A DNA stretch of 64,000 nucleotides from Vibrio japonicus (GTDB taxonomy: Bacteria > Pseudomonadota > Gammaproteobacteria > Enterobacterales > Vibrionaceae): the NCBI RefSeq assembly GCF_024582835.1, contig NZ_CP102097.1, forward strand, positions 1,364,001-1,428,000, given 5' to 3'. Position numbers and translations under genes: made by a program. Of this stretch, positions 53,079 through 62,530 are shown one piece after another (within the stretch, counting starts at the first letter, position 1; every line of letters begins with the position of its first letter). The notes below the pieces were generated by a model that saw nothing but the letters and a program-made list of their open reading frames with translations, ran no database searches and had not been told where the DNA came from.

Positions 53079-54839
53079 CTATGACGTTTTAAACTCTGCA
53101 ACCGCCAGATCCATATCCTTAGCTTGGACAGACACTTTATCGACTTCGTTCATACACTCTTGCGCGGAATGCATATTGCCCTCTGAAATGGAACTTAGCT
53201 CTGTCACTGACTCACCAACCTGACTCATAACGATGCCTTGTTCTTCGATTGCAGAAGCAATGCGTTCCGAGTTCGCCTGGATATTCTCCATATCTTGCAG
53301 TATTTGAGTTAGGCTCGAATCTAATGTTTCTGAGGCCTGCATGGTTTGTGCACCTTGCTCGTTACACTGCTCAATGTCAGAAACCACATTCGCCATTTGG
53401 GATTGAATGTCAGTGACGACTTTCGTGATCTCCTCAGTTGATTGATGCGTGCGGCTGGCTAATGCGCGAACCTCATCAGCAACAACTGCGAATCCTCGAC
53501 CTTGCTCACCCGCACGCGCTGCTTCAATGGCTGCATTTAGTGCCAACAGATTAGTTTGTTCTGCGATATCTTGGATGATGTTGACCGCATTACCAATCTT
53601 CTCTACATGCGTGTTTAAAGAGCGGATGGATTGTTGGCTATTACCTAAGATAGAAGATAGCTGGCCAATATTTGTTACCGTCGTTCTCACTACATCCTTA
53701 CCGCTTTGGGCGTTGAGCGATGCTTGCTGAACCCCTTCGACTGCAACGGAAGTGCTTTCTGAGATTTCACTAATGGTAGATACCATCTGTTGAACGGCAG
53801 TAGCCATCCCTGCGGTGTGATCTGCTTGGACATGGAATTGATGGATAACATGCTCGAGCTCATTGTGCATGCTCATAGTACTGCGAGAAAGTGCCGATGA
53901 CTTCGTTTGCGTGCCAGAGATTAGGTGCTCAAGTTTATCTAAAAGGTCATTAAAGTATTTACTGATCGCGCTAAGTTCATCATTTCCTTTGAGGTTTGCT
54001 CTAAGTGAAACATTATTTGAGCGAGAGATTTCTTTAATGATCGACAGTAGGCTAGAGACTTGTCGATTGATAGAGCGAGAAATCTGCCATATAAACAACA
54101 GAATCAGAACAATAACCGCAGAAGTGACCAGCATTTTGAACGTTGCTAGTCGAGACTTGGTGTTTTCAGACTGCTCATACAGGGACGAAGAGAAAGACGA
54201 AAACTGTTCTTCTACTTTATGAGATAACTGTCTTGTCTCACCCAGTAAGCCTACATTGTACTTAAGGCCAACTTTGATTTTTTGGGTCACCAACTCTTGC
54301 GCAGAAGCGATGAGTTTATCTGATGCCCAAGGCACGAAACTTGAGTCTAATTCACCAAGTTGCACTTTCTTATCAAACTCTAGGAGTTCGATGAGTTGCT
54401 GATGGGTTAAGTTTGCTTTAGAAGTATAAAGTTGAGCGTAGTACTTGCCTTGTAAATTTGCATCTGGCTTCAGACCGAGGGTATTGAAACCATTAGCAAG
54501 AGCGGTAAACCCTTGTTGATAAGCAAGGATGTCTTTTCGTAGTTGCTGGCTAGATGGTAACTCATGCGCAGTCAGAATCTGAGACAGTTCTTCTTCCGTA
54601 CTTAAGAAGATATTCATGTTTTTATTGAAGGTATCTAAATACTTCAAATCTTTACGTAGCAGAAAGTCTTTTTCGTTACGACGCAAATTCAAAAGTCGCA
54701 CTTCTAAATGTGCGACTAGAAGGTTAGCTTGGTTGAGTCGGTAGGTTGTTTGAGCAAAATGAGAAGTTGAAAACAGTAACGCAACAACCCCGAGAATGGC
54801 TACAACACCCAATGAATACACTTTATGCTTGATATTCAT
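53079..54839 (-). CDS. Methyl-accepting chemotaxis protein with a long helical periplasmic domain
   Basis: 586 residues. Helix one is at 10-30. A ~200-residue periplasmic all-helical sensor follows (HBM/4-helix style, with many coiled-coil heptads). Helix two is at about 240-258, then a HAMP domain ([20 protein letters not shown]). The signalling hairpin contains [41 protein letters not shown], and methylation-region Gln/Glu pairs flank it. There is no C-terminal CheR-binding pentapeptide. It is a chemoreceptor for an unknown ligand. Single gene, divergent from a HAD phosphatase. Confidence 0.9.
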   Translation of the reverse strand: MNIKHKVYSLGVVAILGVVALLFSTSHFAQTTYRLNQANLLVAHLEVRLLNLRRNEKDFLLRKDLKYLDTFNKNMNIFLSTEEELSQILTAHELPSSQQLRKDILAYQQGFTALANGFNTLGLKPDANLQGKYYAQLYTSKANLTHQQLIELLEFDKKVQLGELDSSFVPWASDKLIASAQELVTQKIKVGLKYNVGLLGETRQLSHKVEEQFSSFSSSLYEQSENTKSRLATFKMLVTSAVIVLILLFIWQISRSINRQVSSLLSIIKEISRSNNVSLRANLKGNDELSAISKYFNDLLDKLEHLISGTQTKSSALSRSTMSMHNELEHVIHQFHVQADHTAGMATAVQQMVSTISEISESTSVAVEGVQQASLNAQSGKDVVRTTVTNIGQLSSILGNSQQSIRSLNTHVEKIGNAVNIIQDIAEQTNLLALNAAIEAARAGEQGRGFAVVADEVRALASRTHQSTEEITKVVTDIQSQMANVVSDIEQCNEQGAQTMQASETLDSSLTQILQDMENIQANSERIASAIEEQGIVMSQVGESVTELSSISEGNMHSAQECMNEVDKVSVQAKDMDLAVAEFKTS

Positions 54840-54963
54840 GAGATCACCTTAGTATAAATAAAGTAAATAAAAATCTGTCCGTGATGGTAATCACGAATGA
54901 TTTTTTTATCAATTACTTGTGCGGTAAAGTGATTGTTTGCAAAAGAATGTGTGGCAGAGAGCT

Positions 54964-55566
54964 ATGATTGATAGAGTCGAAAATTATCTGGGTATTATAT
55001 TTGATATGGATGGTACGTTGATCGATACCATGCCTGCTCATTTGAAAGCATGGGAATTGACAGCAGAAAACTTCCGATTTCCGTACAACAAAGAATGGCT
55101 TCATAGCCTTGGAGGGATGCCGAGCTTTAAGATCGCGGCAGAAGTGAACGCAAAGTACGGAATGGCGCTGGACCCTATGGAAGTCTCACGCTTTAAAATG
55201 GCGACTTTCGCTTCGCTAAAACATCTAGGTGATCCGATAGAGACAACAAATGAAATACTCAATCATTTCTACGGTAAGAAAAAACTGGCGGTAGGGACGG
55301 GTAGCCAACGTCAGGGTGCGACAAGAATATTAATGCTAGCTGGTTTAGTCGAAAAACTGGATGCGATCGTAACGGCCACAGATGTTGAGAATCATAAGCC
55401 ACACCCTGAAACATTCTTAAAAGCGGCAGAGCAACTGAAGCTAGCACCGTCTCAATGCGTTGTATTTGAAGATACTGAACTGGGTATGCGTGCTGCCCAT
55501 GCAGGGGGCATGGATTGCATTATGGTTGAAGGGGATGAACTGGTGTTCTATCCGTGTGAATCGTAA
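54964..55566 (+). CDS. HAD-superfamily phosphatase, YqaB type
   Basis: A 200-residue phosphatase resembling E. coli YqaB (fructose-1-phosphatase). Motif I is IIFDMDGTLIDT. Motif II lies in AVGTGSQRQG, motif III Lys in VENHKPHPETFL and motif IV in VVFEDTELGM. The cap domain is helical and inserted after motif I, as in beta-phosphoglucomutase relatives. It hydrolyses small sugar phosphates. I chose the ATG at 54964 over one 27 bases earlier because it aligns with YqaB. Confidence 0.86.
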   Translation: MIDRVENYLGIIFDMDGTLIDTMPAHLKAWELTAENFRFPYNKEWLHSLGGMPSFKIAAEVNAKYGMALDPMEVSRFKMATFASLKHLGDPIETTNEILNHFYGKKKLAVGTGSQRQGATRILMLAGLVEKLDAIVTATDVENHKPHPETFLKAAEQLKLAPSQCVVFEDTELGMRAAHAGGMDCIMVEGDELVFYPCES

Positions 55567-55615
55567 GACTTTCAGTTTAGTGTTAGAAGTTTGAAACTTG
55601 ATGTCTAGGATAAGA

Positions 55616-55646
55616 AAAGAGCCGCTTTCATTCGTTGCGGCTCTTT
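55616..55646. terminator. Bidirectional terminator, yqaB-like / gsk
   Basis: AAAGAGCCGC/GCGGCTCTTT stem with an 11-base loop between convergent genes, T-rich on both sides. Confidence 0.82.
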
Positions 55647-55661
55647 CCAATTGGGTTCGCT

Positions 55662-56966
55662 TTAACGGTCCCAGTATGCTTCTTCTAAGCTATCTTCACG
55701 TTCAGGAAGCGCACGCCCCAAGCGAGGGGAGTGTTGAGTAAGAACTTCGTAACTGACTCGGTTCGCGTACTTACAAATCTGAGAAAGAGAAGAGTACGTC
55801 AGATATGGTTGATCATGTTTAGACGAGTTAGGAACATTATTTAAATGGTGTCTGTTTGCCGCCATATCATGCAGCAATGCAGACAGAGCAGCATCACCTG
55901 CACCATTGGTGTTTTTGATCTCTAATGGACCACCAAGGTAAGGGCCAATGTGTGAGTAGACTTTTAGTGGGTTAGCGCAATCGTCTTTTCGCATTGCTCG
56001 GCTGAATTCATACTTGTTAAATTCAGGGATGTTACCTGGTAACAACGTAAGCTCGGTTTCACGCTTAACGGAATCTTCCGTATAACCCGCCATGTAAAGA
56101 CCAACAGAGCCAGCAGTACAAAGTACAAGGTCAACCCACTCTAGAGCTTTGTCGGCTGCAAGAAGAGGATCTTTTTCGCCAGTCAGCGCTTGCCCTTCTT
56201 CTTCGTTCATCGCGACAACAGAAATATTCTCTTTGATGTATTCCTGCCACCATTCTGCATTGCCTTCGATGACCCACTTAGTACCAAGAGTCAAGACAAC
56301 AGGAACATTGTTCTGCTTGGCGATATCAATGGCACGCGCGACTGCTTTAGGCATTGGATCTTCGGGCTTGCCACGCATTAGGTAGGAAGAGACAACCAGA
56401 GCGGAAGCTTTCTCAAATACATCACTAGGAATGCTCTCAGGACGGAGGTTATTCATTTCACCTTCGTTGATTGCGAAAGTACGCTCGCCATCATCCGAGA
56501 TCAAGGTATAGCATCGGCCAATCGAACCTTCTACAGTCTGCAGATGGTTTAAGTTCATACGAGAAGAGGTACGGCATAAGTAGCGATAGGCAAATGAACC
56601 CACTTCAATATTGCGTGACATTACGCCGAGCAGTACCGATTTGCTATCTGCAAGTACAGAGTAGTTATGTAGGGTATTACCAATCGTATCGCCAGGGTAT
56701 TGGTGAGTGATCAAACCGCGTTCAACCAGTTCATCATACAAATCGTCGGCTTTGCTTTCTTCTAAGACTAGAGAGTGTCCTTTACTCAAGTCGTATTTTG
56801 CAAGGAACTCATCATCTACACGTGCTTCGATATCCACAATGGTTTGACCAACACCAACAATGATCGGGCGATACAGTTTTGGTGTTTCCTTCATCTGACT
56901 GATAAGTGGATCACGAGCGTGTGTAGGGAAGTAGTGCTTAGATTTGCGCTGTCCGGGGAACTTCAT
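55662..56966 (-). CDS. gsk: Inosine-guanosine kinase
   Basis: 434 residues, the exact length of E. coli Gsk, and strongly similar throughout: MKFPGQRKSKHYFPTHARDP at the start, GDTIGNTLHNYSVLADSKSV, GPYLGGPLEIKNTNGAGDAALS (PfkB signature with the catalytic Asp), ending PEREDSLEEAYWDR. It phosphorylates inosine and guanosine in purine salvage. I chose the ATG at 56966 by comparison; the frame runs 13 codons further upstream without a ribosome site. Confidence 0.95.
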   Translation of the reverse strand: MKFPGQRKSKHYFPTHARDPLISQMKETPKLYRPIIVGVGQTIVDIEARVDDEFLAKYDLSKGHSLVLEESKADDLYDELVERGLITHQYPGDTIGNTLHNYSVLADSKSVLLGVMSRNIEVGSFAYRYLCRTSSRMNLNHLQTVEGSIGRCYTLISDDGERTFAINEGEMNNLRPESIPSDVFEKASALVVSSYLMRGKPEDPMPKAVARAIDIAKQNNVPVVLTLGTKWVIEGNAEWWQEYIKENISVVAMNEEEGQALTGEKDPLLAADKALEWVDLVLCTAGSVGLYMAGYTEDSVKRETELTLLPGNIPEFNKYEFSRAMRKDDCANPLKVYSHIGPYLGGPLEIKNTNGAGDAALSALLHDMAANRHHLNNVPNSSKHDQPYLTYSSLSQICKYANRVSYEVLTQHSPRLGRALPEREDSLEEAYWDR

Positions 56967-57037
56967 AGTGACATGTAAGTAGGAAATTTTCGTGCATGAT
57001 ATCACATAACTTTAGTAATGCTTTCATTTTTATTACA

Positions 57038-57068
57038 CAAAAAAGTGCCAGAGAACTTGCTCTGGCAC
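57038..57068 (-). terminator. Terminator of creA
   Basis: GTGCCAGAG/CTCTGGCAC stem with a 6-base loop and TTTTTTGTG on the minus strand. Confidence 0.85.
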
Positions 57069-57077
57069 AGGGTAGCG

Positions 57078-57551
57078 TTATTCCTTACTTGGAACAGCGT
57101 TGTATGCTTGGGTGCCCCATAGAGGTACGGTAGAGAGGCTGTGCTTGAAGCTGCCTTCCGTTTCTTTGGTGGTGTAAGACAAGTAAAGCAGGGTTTGGTT
57201 TTCCGCATCATAGATGCGTCTGACCTTCATGGATTTGAAGAAGATACTTTTTGATTTCTTGAATACGACTTCTCCAGATTTACTCTTATCAATCTTAGCA
57301 ATCATCTCTGGAGTAATGTCGCCGGTTTGACGGCAAGAAATGGAGCTGTCACTCGGGTCTGCAAGGCTGAAGTCTGCTTCAATAGAGGCAATGTGACAAG
57401 TGACACCAGTAACAACGTCATCCTTTAAATTTTCTACTTTTATGTCCTTAAGCGTAAACATTCCCAAGCTTACGTCACCCACTTCACTGCTGTCGCAGGC
57501 GGTTAAACCTAGTGTCAACAAAGCCACTGCGGCTATTTTTTTTATCGTCAT
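57078..57551 (-). CDS. creA: CreA-family lipoprotein
   Basis: 157 residues. A signal peptide ends at LTACDSSEVG, a good lipobox, so it is likely a membrane-anchored periplasmic lipoprotein. The rest matches the CreA family (SKSIFFKSMKVRRIYDAENQTLLYLSYTT). Two pairs of Cys are present. Function unknown; in enterics it neighbours the CreBC system, which is absent here. Single gene with its own terminator. Confidence 0.86.
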   Translation of the reverse strand: MTIKKIAAVALLTLGLTACDSSEVGDVSLGMFTLKDIKVENLKDDVVTGVTCHIASIEADFSLADPSDSSISCRQTGDITPEMIAKIDKSKSGEVVFKKSKSIFFKSMKVRRIYDAENQTLLYLSYTTKETEGSFKHSLSTVPLWGTQAYNAVPSKE

Positions 57552-57806
57552 AGTGTTGTCCTAATGTAGAGATTACAATCCGCCAAACAAGTTTGTTAGA
57601 AATGCATATAGCCAATAAATTGTATATAGCATATCAGCTTTTTCCGGCAGACCGAACAATCCCTACGATTATGACGAATATGGTAGCCATCTTGTTTCAT
57701 TGGCTGGTTTGACGTGCTATGTATGCGGTGACTTTAATATAAAACACTTGAGCCAGTACGGTGTTACCGCTAAGCTGACGGCAAATGCCAGAGCTTGTAG
57801 ACATAA

Positions 57807-58319
57807 ATGACAGAATTAACTCCAAATATCTGTAAAGCTAAGAATCAGTGGTTAGCGCAGCAGGTCGATGTAGAATACCCAACGAAAGAGAGTATCGAGG
57901 GTCGTAAGATCTATCTTGAGAGTGTGGAAAGCGCCGAATGCTTTAAGATTGATCCCACTCAGCTGCCAAGCGGAAGCTACGCTGATGACGAAATATTCTT
58001 AGTGGATTTTCATCGCTTAACGGTCATGTTTGCACTGCTTCAATCTCAGCGTTGGCAATCTAAAAGTGAACAAGAGCTTATTGTTGAGTTCCTCACTCAA
58101 ATCATCTATTCAGAACCTTGTCAGCTTTATATTGGCTTCAAAAATGGTGAGCCTTCAGCTGCGGCGATGGTGACTGAAACGGGCGGCGAACTTTTAATTT
58201 CGGACATCATCGTAGCTGCAAATAATAGCGAAAGTGAAAAACGCCAGTTTGCTGCGTCTGTTATAGCAAAACTTCCGTCAGACACAGACCAGTTTGAAGC
58301 TGTATATCTAGAGATATAG
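57807..58319 (+). CDS. Uncharacterised 170-residue protein
   Basis: A soluble protein with no signal peptide, membrane segment or motif that I recognise. ELIVEFLTQIIYSEPCQLYIGFKNGEPSAAAMVTETG and LLISDIIVA form an alternating strand-helix pattern loosely like a degenerate acyltransferase or FlgN/flavodoxin-type fold. Three Cys residues. It lies between creA (divergent) and a HAD phosphatase (same direction, 182 bases on), giving no functional hint. Codon use matches its neighbours, so it is a real gene. Confidence 0.7.
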   Translation: MTELTPNICKAKNQWLAQQVDVEYPTKESIEGRKIYLESVESAECFKIDPTQLPSGSYADDEIFLVDFHRLTVMFALLQSQRWQSKSEQELIVEFLTQIIYSEPCQLYIGFKNGEPSAAAMVTETGGELLISDIIVAANNSESEKRQFAASVIAKLPSDTDQFEAVYLEI

Positions 58320-58501
58320 TGTTTCCCCCTTATTTTCCTCATTTCTGCTAGTCACCAGCATTCATGACACGATGCAAAAGGTGACTAAGCCTAAAGTTTT
58401 AGTCTTATTTTCCATATCCGAATGCAAACTGTTAAGCGGGTCATGATAAACCGTACGACTTCGATTATTGTTTTTTACAGCTAAGTAAGGAAGGTGTCGA
58501 T

Positions 58502-59149
58502 ATGTCAAATACGCAAATCAAGTGTGTGATTTTTGATTGTGACGGGACGATCGTGGACAGTGAGAAATTGTGCTGTGAAGCGCTTCGCCAAGTCTTTAAC
58601 AAGTTCGGTGCCGACCTGTCAGTTAACGATGTGGCAGAACACTATGAAGGCGGAAAGCTTGCCGATATTTTGTTACGTACCCAAGAGCGTTTGGATTTGA
58701 ATATCTCTATCGATTCATTAGAGCCACTCTATCGAGAGTCTTTAGATCGTTTGTTCGAGAAAGAGCTTAAACCGATGGACGGTATTTTTGATGTGTTATC
58801 ACGGCTGAAAGATCAAGGCGTAGAGTACTGTGTTGTATCAAATAGCCCTATAGATAAAGTGAAGCGCACGCTCGAACTGACGGGGTTATTGCCTTATTTT
58901 GAAGGGAAGATATTTTCAGCATTCGATGCCAATAGCTGGAAACCGGAGCCAGACCTAATTCTTTATAGTGCAATGAATATGGGTTTTCGAGTAGAAGAGT
59001 GTATCTATGTGGATGACACTCCAAAAGGCTTAGAGGCTGGCGTTAGAGCTGGGATTAAAACAATACACCTTCTCGGGTTGAACGAAAAAACGCATTCGTT
59101 GGACGTTCAAAAAATTCACTCATTACACGAGTTAGAATTGTGTATTTGA
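58502..59149 (+). CDS. HAD-superfamily phosphatase, YieH type
   Basis: 215 residues, similar to E. coli YieH (6-phosphogluconate and pyrimidine phosphatase). Motif I is VIFDCDGTIVDSE, motif II Ser in VVSNSPIDKVK, motif III Lys in NSWKPEPDL and motif IV in IYVDDTPKGLEAG. The helical cap follows motif I. GGAAGG lies 6 bases before the ATG. Substrate not determined from the sequence. Confidence 0.87.
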   Translation: MSNTQIKCVIFDCDGTIVDSEKLCCEALRQVFNKFGADLSVNDVAEHYEGGKLADILLRTQERLDLNISIDSLEPLYRESLDRLFEKELKPMDGIFDVLSRLKDQGVEYCVVSNSPIDKVKRTLELTGLLPYFEGKIFSAFDANSWKPEPDLILYSAMNMGFRVEECIYVDDTPKGLEAGVRAGIKTIHLLGLNEKTHSLDVQKIHSLHELELCI

Positions 59150-59166
59150 ATGTCCAACTTCTACTG

Positions 59167-59370
59167 TTAATGGAAGGCTCTTAGTACTTCCATTCGACCT
59201 TTGCTTCTCATCGCAAACTGGATTTGAGGCATAGCCGCAACGACTTGGTCGATATCTTCAAAAAATGAACCACACTCAGCACATAGCATGCTGTTTTTGT
59301 CAGACAATAAATATTCGTCACTTCCGCATAATGGGCAGCATAAAGTTTGTGATTGATCATTCTGAGCCAT
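59167..59370 (-). CDS. Small zinc-ribbon protein
   Basis: 67 residues. CCPLCG and CAECG, about 20 residues apart, form a typical Cys4 zinc ribbon, followed by a hydrophobic helix (VVAAMPQIQFAM) and a basic end. GGAG lies 9 bases before the ATG. It is cytoplasmic and may bind nucleic acid or a protein partner. Family not recognised beyond the ribbon. It is convergent with the YieH-type phosphatase gene. Confidence 0.7.
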   Translation of the reverse strand: MAQNDQSQTLCCPLCGSDEYLLSDKNSMLCAECGSFFEDIDQVVAAMPQIQFAMRSKGRMEVLRAFH

Positions 59371-59551
59371 AGGGGTTTTCTCCAGCAGCGATAATATGGA
59401 ACGTTTATTTTTATTATAAATATTTTATGAATACAGCTAACTATGAATAGAATTGGTTAGTTAGCCAACAGGGCCTAACGTACCTTTAAGAGCTTAGCGC
59501 GGATAGTGAATTGTTTTAATTGTGAGAAGTGATTCATATAATATCTAAAGA

Positions 59552-61015
59552 CTATTGAAATTTATTGTTCAATTTCTTTACCTGAGTGTGTTCAGATACG
59601 ATTTTTGTCAGTTTTCTTACCGCAGGTTGCCAGTCAGTGTCACTGGTTAAATTTGCCACACAAATCCTAAAGCAGTGTTTGAACTGGTTCTGTGTTCCAA
59701 ATACGGAGCCAGGCAGAATACTGATTTTTTGTGTTTTGCACGCATTGTATAGTGCGTCGCAGTTTGTACCTTCTGGTAGTCGAACCCACAGTAAAAATGA
59801 CCCTTGTATGCAGCTAACATGGTAATGATGTTTCAAATGCGGGTACTCATCCAAAGATTGTTTGAATAACGAGATGAACCGTTTGGCGTTGCTTTGATAA
59901 ATCCGCCTCATCCGCGCTAAGTGCATTTTGTATTTACCTGAAGTGAAGAAAGCGGCCACTGCAGATTGCATCAGATTAAGCCCGCCCATGCTATCGCAAA
60001 GCAAATACTTTTCTATCTGTTCGGTATAACGACCAGCAAGCATCCAACCTATTCGTAATCGAGAGTCCAACGTTTTAGATAGCGAGCTTACGTAGATGAC
60101 ACGCTGTTTTTTATCTAAAGATCTAAGGCTTGGAATGGAAGCAGAGTAGCTCAATGCACCAAAGACGTCGTCTTCAATGATGGGGATATTGTCTGAAATG
60201 GCTAACAACTCCTTTCGGCGCTCTAGGGGCATCATTGCGCCTGTCGGATTGGCAAAGTTAGGGGTGACAATAATCACTTTGATATCCCACTGGTCTATTG
60301 CTTTTTTTAGAGCTTGGGGGTCAATGCCATCACGATGACAACTTGGAATTTCTACAACCTCCAAACCTAATGACTCAAGAAGCAGAAGGTTGCCAAAGTA
60401 ACAAGGGGATTCCACGGCAACGATATCGCCTGGGTTTGTCGTCGCTCGCAATGCTAAGCTAATGGCTTGTTGTGCACCGTGTGTGATCAATAACTCATTT
60501 GGTGGGGCTGGTGTGCCCAAATCACGAGTGATCTTGGCAAGTTGCTTTATCAGCAGTGAATTACCCGGGGGCAGTTGATAGTGGCTAGATGTATGGGTCT
60601 GTCTACGGCTGTGTCTTCCGATTTCCGCATAAAGGCTTTTTATTGCAGGCGCATCAATATTGGGGTGAGCAGAGCCTGTCGGTAAAAGCTCTTTATGTTC
60701 AGGGTATGCAAGAAACTCTTTGCAAACTGAAAGTAGGTCAACACGCAGTGGTTCCACCTTGGGTGACAGGGTCACGGAAGATGGGCAAACCCGATATCCA
60801 GATTTGGGTACAGAATAAATAACGCCTTGCGCTTCTAACTCTTGGAACGCTCGAATCACCGTATTTTTACTGACATCAAGCTCTGAGCTTAGCTCGCGTA
60901 TAGAGGGCAATTTATCGTCTGTCTCATAAACGCCGTTATTGATCGCGCTTTTTAGCAGCGTTTCAACTTGTTGGTATTTACCTAGACCATTTATCTTTAC
61001 AAAATCTGTACCCAT
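59552..61015 (-). CDS. MocR-type regulator (GntR helix-turn-helix + aminotransferase fold)
   Basis: 487 residues. The N-terminal GntR-type winged helix (DDKLPSIRELSSELDVSKNTVIRAFQELEAQGVIY) is fused to a class I aminotransferase-like domain. The PLP-binding Lys is in SSLSKTLDSRLRIGW, so PLP is probably the effector or co-effector. VTPNFANPTGAMMP and ITHGAQQAISLAL are aminotransferase landmarks. It diverges from an EamA exporter across 89 bases holding a direct repeat, so it likely controls that exporter and itself. Similar to GabR/PdxR-class proteins, which are mainly activators. Confidence 0.86.
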   Translation of the reverse strand: MGTDFVKINGLGKYQQVETLLKSAINNGVYETDDKLPSIRELSSELDVSKNTVIRAFQELEAQGVIYSVPKSGYRVCPSSVTLSPKVEPLRVDLLSVCKEFLAYPEHKELLPTGSAHPNIDAPAIKSLYAEIGRHSRRQTHTSSHYQLPPGNSLLIKQLAKITRDLGTPAPPNELLITHGAQQAISLALRATTNPGDIVAVESPCYFGNLLLLESLGLEVVEIPSCHRDGIDPQALKKAIDQWDIKVIIVTPNFANPTGAMMPLERRKELLAISDNIPIIEDDVFGALSYSASIPSLRSLDKKQRVIYVSSLSKTLDSRLRIGWMLAGRYTEQIEKYLLCDSMGGLNLMQSAVAAFFTSGKYKMHLARMRRIYQSNAKRFISLFKQSLDEYPHLKHHYHVSCIQGSFLLWVRLPEGTNCDALYNACKTQKISILPGSVFGTQNQFKHCFRICVANLTSDTDWQPAVRKLTKIVSEHTQVKKLNNKFQ

Positions 61016-61022
61016 TTAAATG

Positions 61023-61039
61023 CTCTTATCTGTCTCTTA
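61023..61039. promoter_or_regulatory. CTCTTA direct repeat in the MocR/EamA divergent region
   Basis: CTCTTA is repeated with starts 11 bases apart, so the two copies lie on about the same face of the helix. MocR proteins are known to bind direct repeats in such divergent promoters. The match is short, so confidence is limited. Confidence 0.35.
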
Positions 61040-61104
61040 ACGAATCATCTGTGCCTAACTACATTAACAGTATTCATCGATAAAAACAGAGAAAGAGCAC
61101 AAGT

Positions 61105-62013
61105 ATGCTAGTCAGAGCCATTCCTTTTATTTTTGTTATTTTGTGGGCGTCCGGGTTTGTTGGCGCACGGTTTGGTCTTCAATATGCCGAGCCAGCGACG
61201 CTGCTTTCGATACGTATGCTGGGTAATGTCATTCTATTTTTGATATTGATCGCCTTCTTGCGTCGACGCGTCCCCACTGGTATTGATTTTTTCCATTGCT
61301 GTGTCGTTGGGGTATTCATACACGGCTTCTATCTTGGTGGTACATACATTGCGATCGATTTAGGAATGCCAGCGGGTTTAAGCTCTCTTTTAGTGGGAAT
61401 TCAGCCTATTCTGACGGCGGTGTTACTGGTGTCATTTACGCGCGAGTCGTTTCAACCCATTCAGTGGATAGGGCTTATTCTCGGTTTTATCGGTATATCT
61501 TTGGTGCTTGGCGGAAAAATGGAGTGGCAATCTGAAACGGACAAAGCTCTGGCGATAGGTGTGTGTTTATGTGCATTGATTGGGATTACATTAGGAACGC
61601 TTTACCAGAAGAAATTTTGTCATAACGCAGATATGATCGGCAGTGCAATGGTTCAATATCTCGCAGCCGGTGCTCTATTTCTGCCTTATGCCATGCAATT
61701 CGAAACAATGGAAGTACAGTGGACAACCGAGTTTATATTGACTCTCATCTGGCTTGTTGTTGTGCTCTCGTGTATTGCTATTTTGTTGCTTCTTTTCATG
61801 GTGAAAAATGGCGCGGCATCCAGTGTTGCTTCTGTATTCTATCTGGTTCCACCAACAACGGCGATTCAGGCATGGTTGGCTTTTGGAGAATCATTTGATG
61901 TGATGGGGATTGTTGGGTTTGGTTTCGCAGCAGTGGCGGTTTATCTGGTGGTTAAAAAGCCAAGGCTATTTCCGACTAGAACCATTTCGGTATGCCCAAA
62001 CGAGATAAAGTAA
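61105..62013 (+). CDS. EamA/DMT-family transporter
   Basis: 302 residues with ten membrane helices in two EamA repeats, the second starting near residue 150 (KALAIGVCLCALIGITLGTLYQKKF). The start reads MLVRAIPFIFVILWASGFVGARFGL. It exports amino acids or metabolites by family knowledge. Its divergence from a PLP-binding MocR regulator suggests control by an amino acid or vitamin B6. Ends at a strong bidirectional terminator. Confidence 0.85.
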   Translation: MLVRAIPFIFVILWASGFVGARFGLQYAEPATLLSIRMLGNVILFLILIAFLRRRVPTGIDFFHCCVVGVFIHGFYLGGTYIAIDLGMPAGLSSLLVGIQPILTAVLLVSFTRESFQPIQWIGLILGFIGISLVLGGKMEWQSETDKALAIGVCLCALIGITLGTLYQKKFCHNADMIGSAMVQYLAAGALFLPYAMQFETMEVQWTTEFILTLIWLVVVLSCIAILLLLFMVKNGAASSVASVFYLVPPTTAIQAWLAFGESFDVMGIVGFGFAAVAVYLVVKKPRLFPTRTISVCPNEIK

Positions 62014-62020
62014 GAACAAA

Positions 62021-62047
62021 AAACGCCTGCTGATGTCGCAGGCGTTT
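62021..62047. terminator. Bidirectional terminator, EamA / mgsA
   Basis: AAACGCCTGC/GCAGGCGTTT stem with a 7-base loop, T-rich on both flanks, between the convergent genes. Confidence 0.86.
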
Positions 62048-62065
62048 TACTTAATCAGTGTGTTT

Positions 62066-62521
62066 TTAAGTGCGCTTCGCCAAGTAGGCTTGGTAATCGG
62101 GCACTTCGATATCGACTTCGCGTTCCATCAGGTTAGATTCGAACAAAAATTTCGCTGACGCGCGGTTTGTTGCAACTGGAATGTTCCAAACGCTAGCAAT
62201 ACGAAGAAGCGCTTTGACATCAGGATCGTGCGGAACGGCGTTAAGCGGGTCCCAGAAGAACACCAATACATCAATTTTACCTTCAGAAATGAGCGCGCCC
62301 AATTGTTGGTCTCCACCCATTGGGCCGCTAATCAAAGTTTTGATGGCTAGGCCTGTTTCTTTGCTTAAGATCGATCCCGTTGTGCCCGTTGCATAAAGGA
62401 AATGGCTTTGAAGCTTCTCTTTGTTTTCTGTTACCCAACGGAGTAGTTCAGGCTTACAGTTATCGTGTGCAACGAGTGCAATGTGTTTGTGTGCAGGGAT
62501 AGTACGGATTGTTGTTTCCAT
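62066..62521 (-). CDS. mgsA: Methylglyoxal synthase
   Basis: 151 residues, the usual length. Phosphate-binding ALVAHDNCK near the start, then [14 protein letters not shown] and the catalytic Asp in [13 protein letters not shown], followed by [21 protein letters not shown]. It converts dihydroxyacetone phosphate to methylglyoxal, an overflow route when sugar phosphates accumulate. AGGAAG lies 6 bases before the ATG. It starts 9 bases after the torT stop, so the two are probably co-transcribed. Confidence 0.94.
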   Translation of the reverse strand: METTIRTIPAHKHIALVAHDNCKPELLRWVTENKEKLQSHFLYATGTTGSILSKETGLAIKTLISGPMGGDQQLGALISEGKIDVLVFFWDPLNAVPHDPDVKALLRIASVWNIPVATNRASAKFLFESNLMEREVDIEVPDYQAYLAKRT

Positions 62522-62530
62522 TCAAACTTC

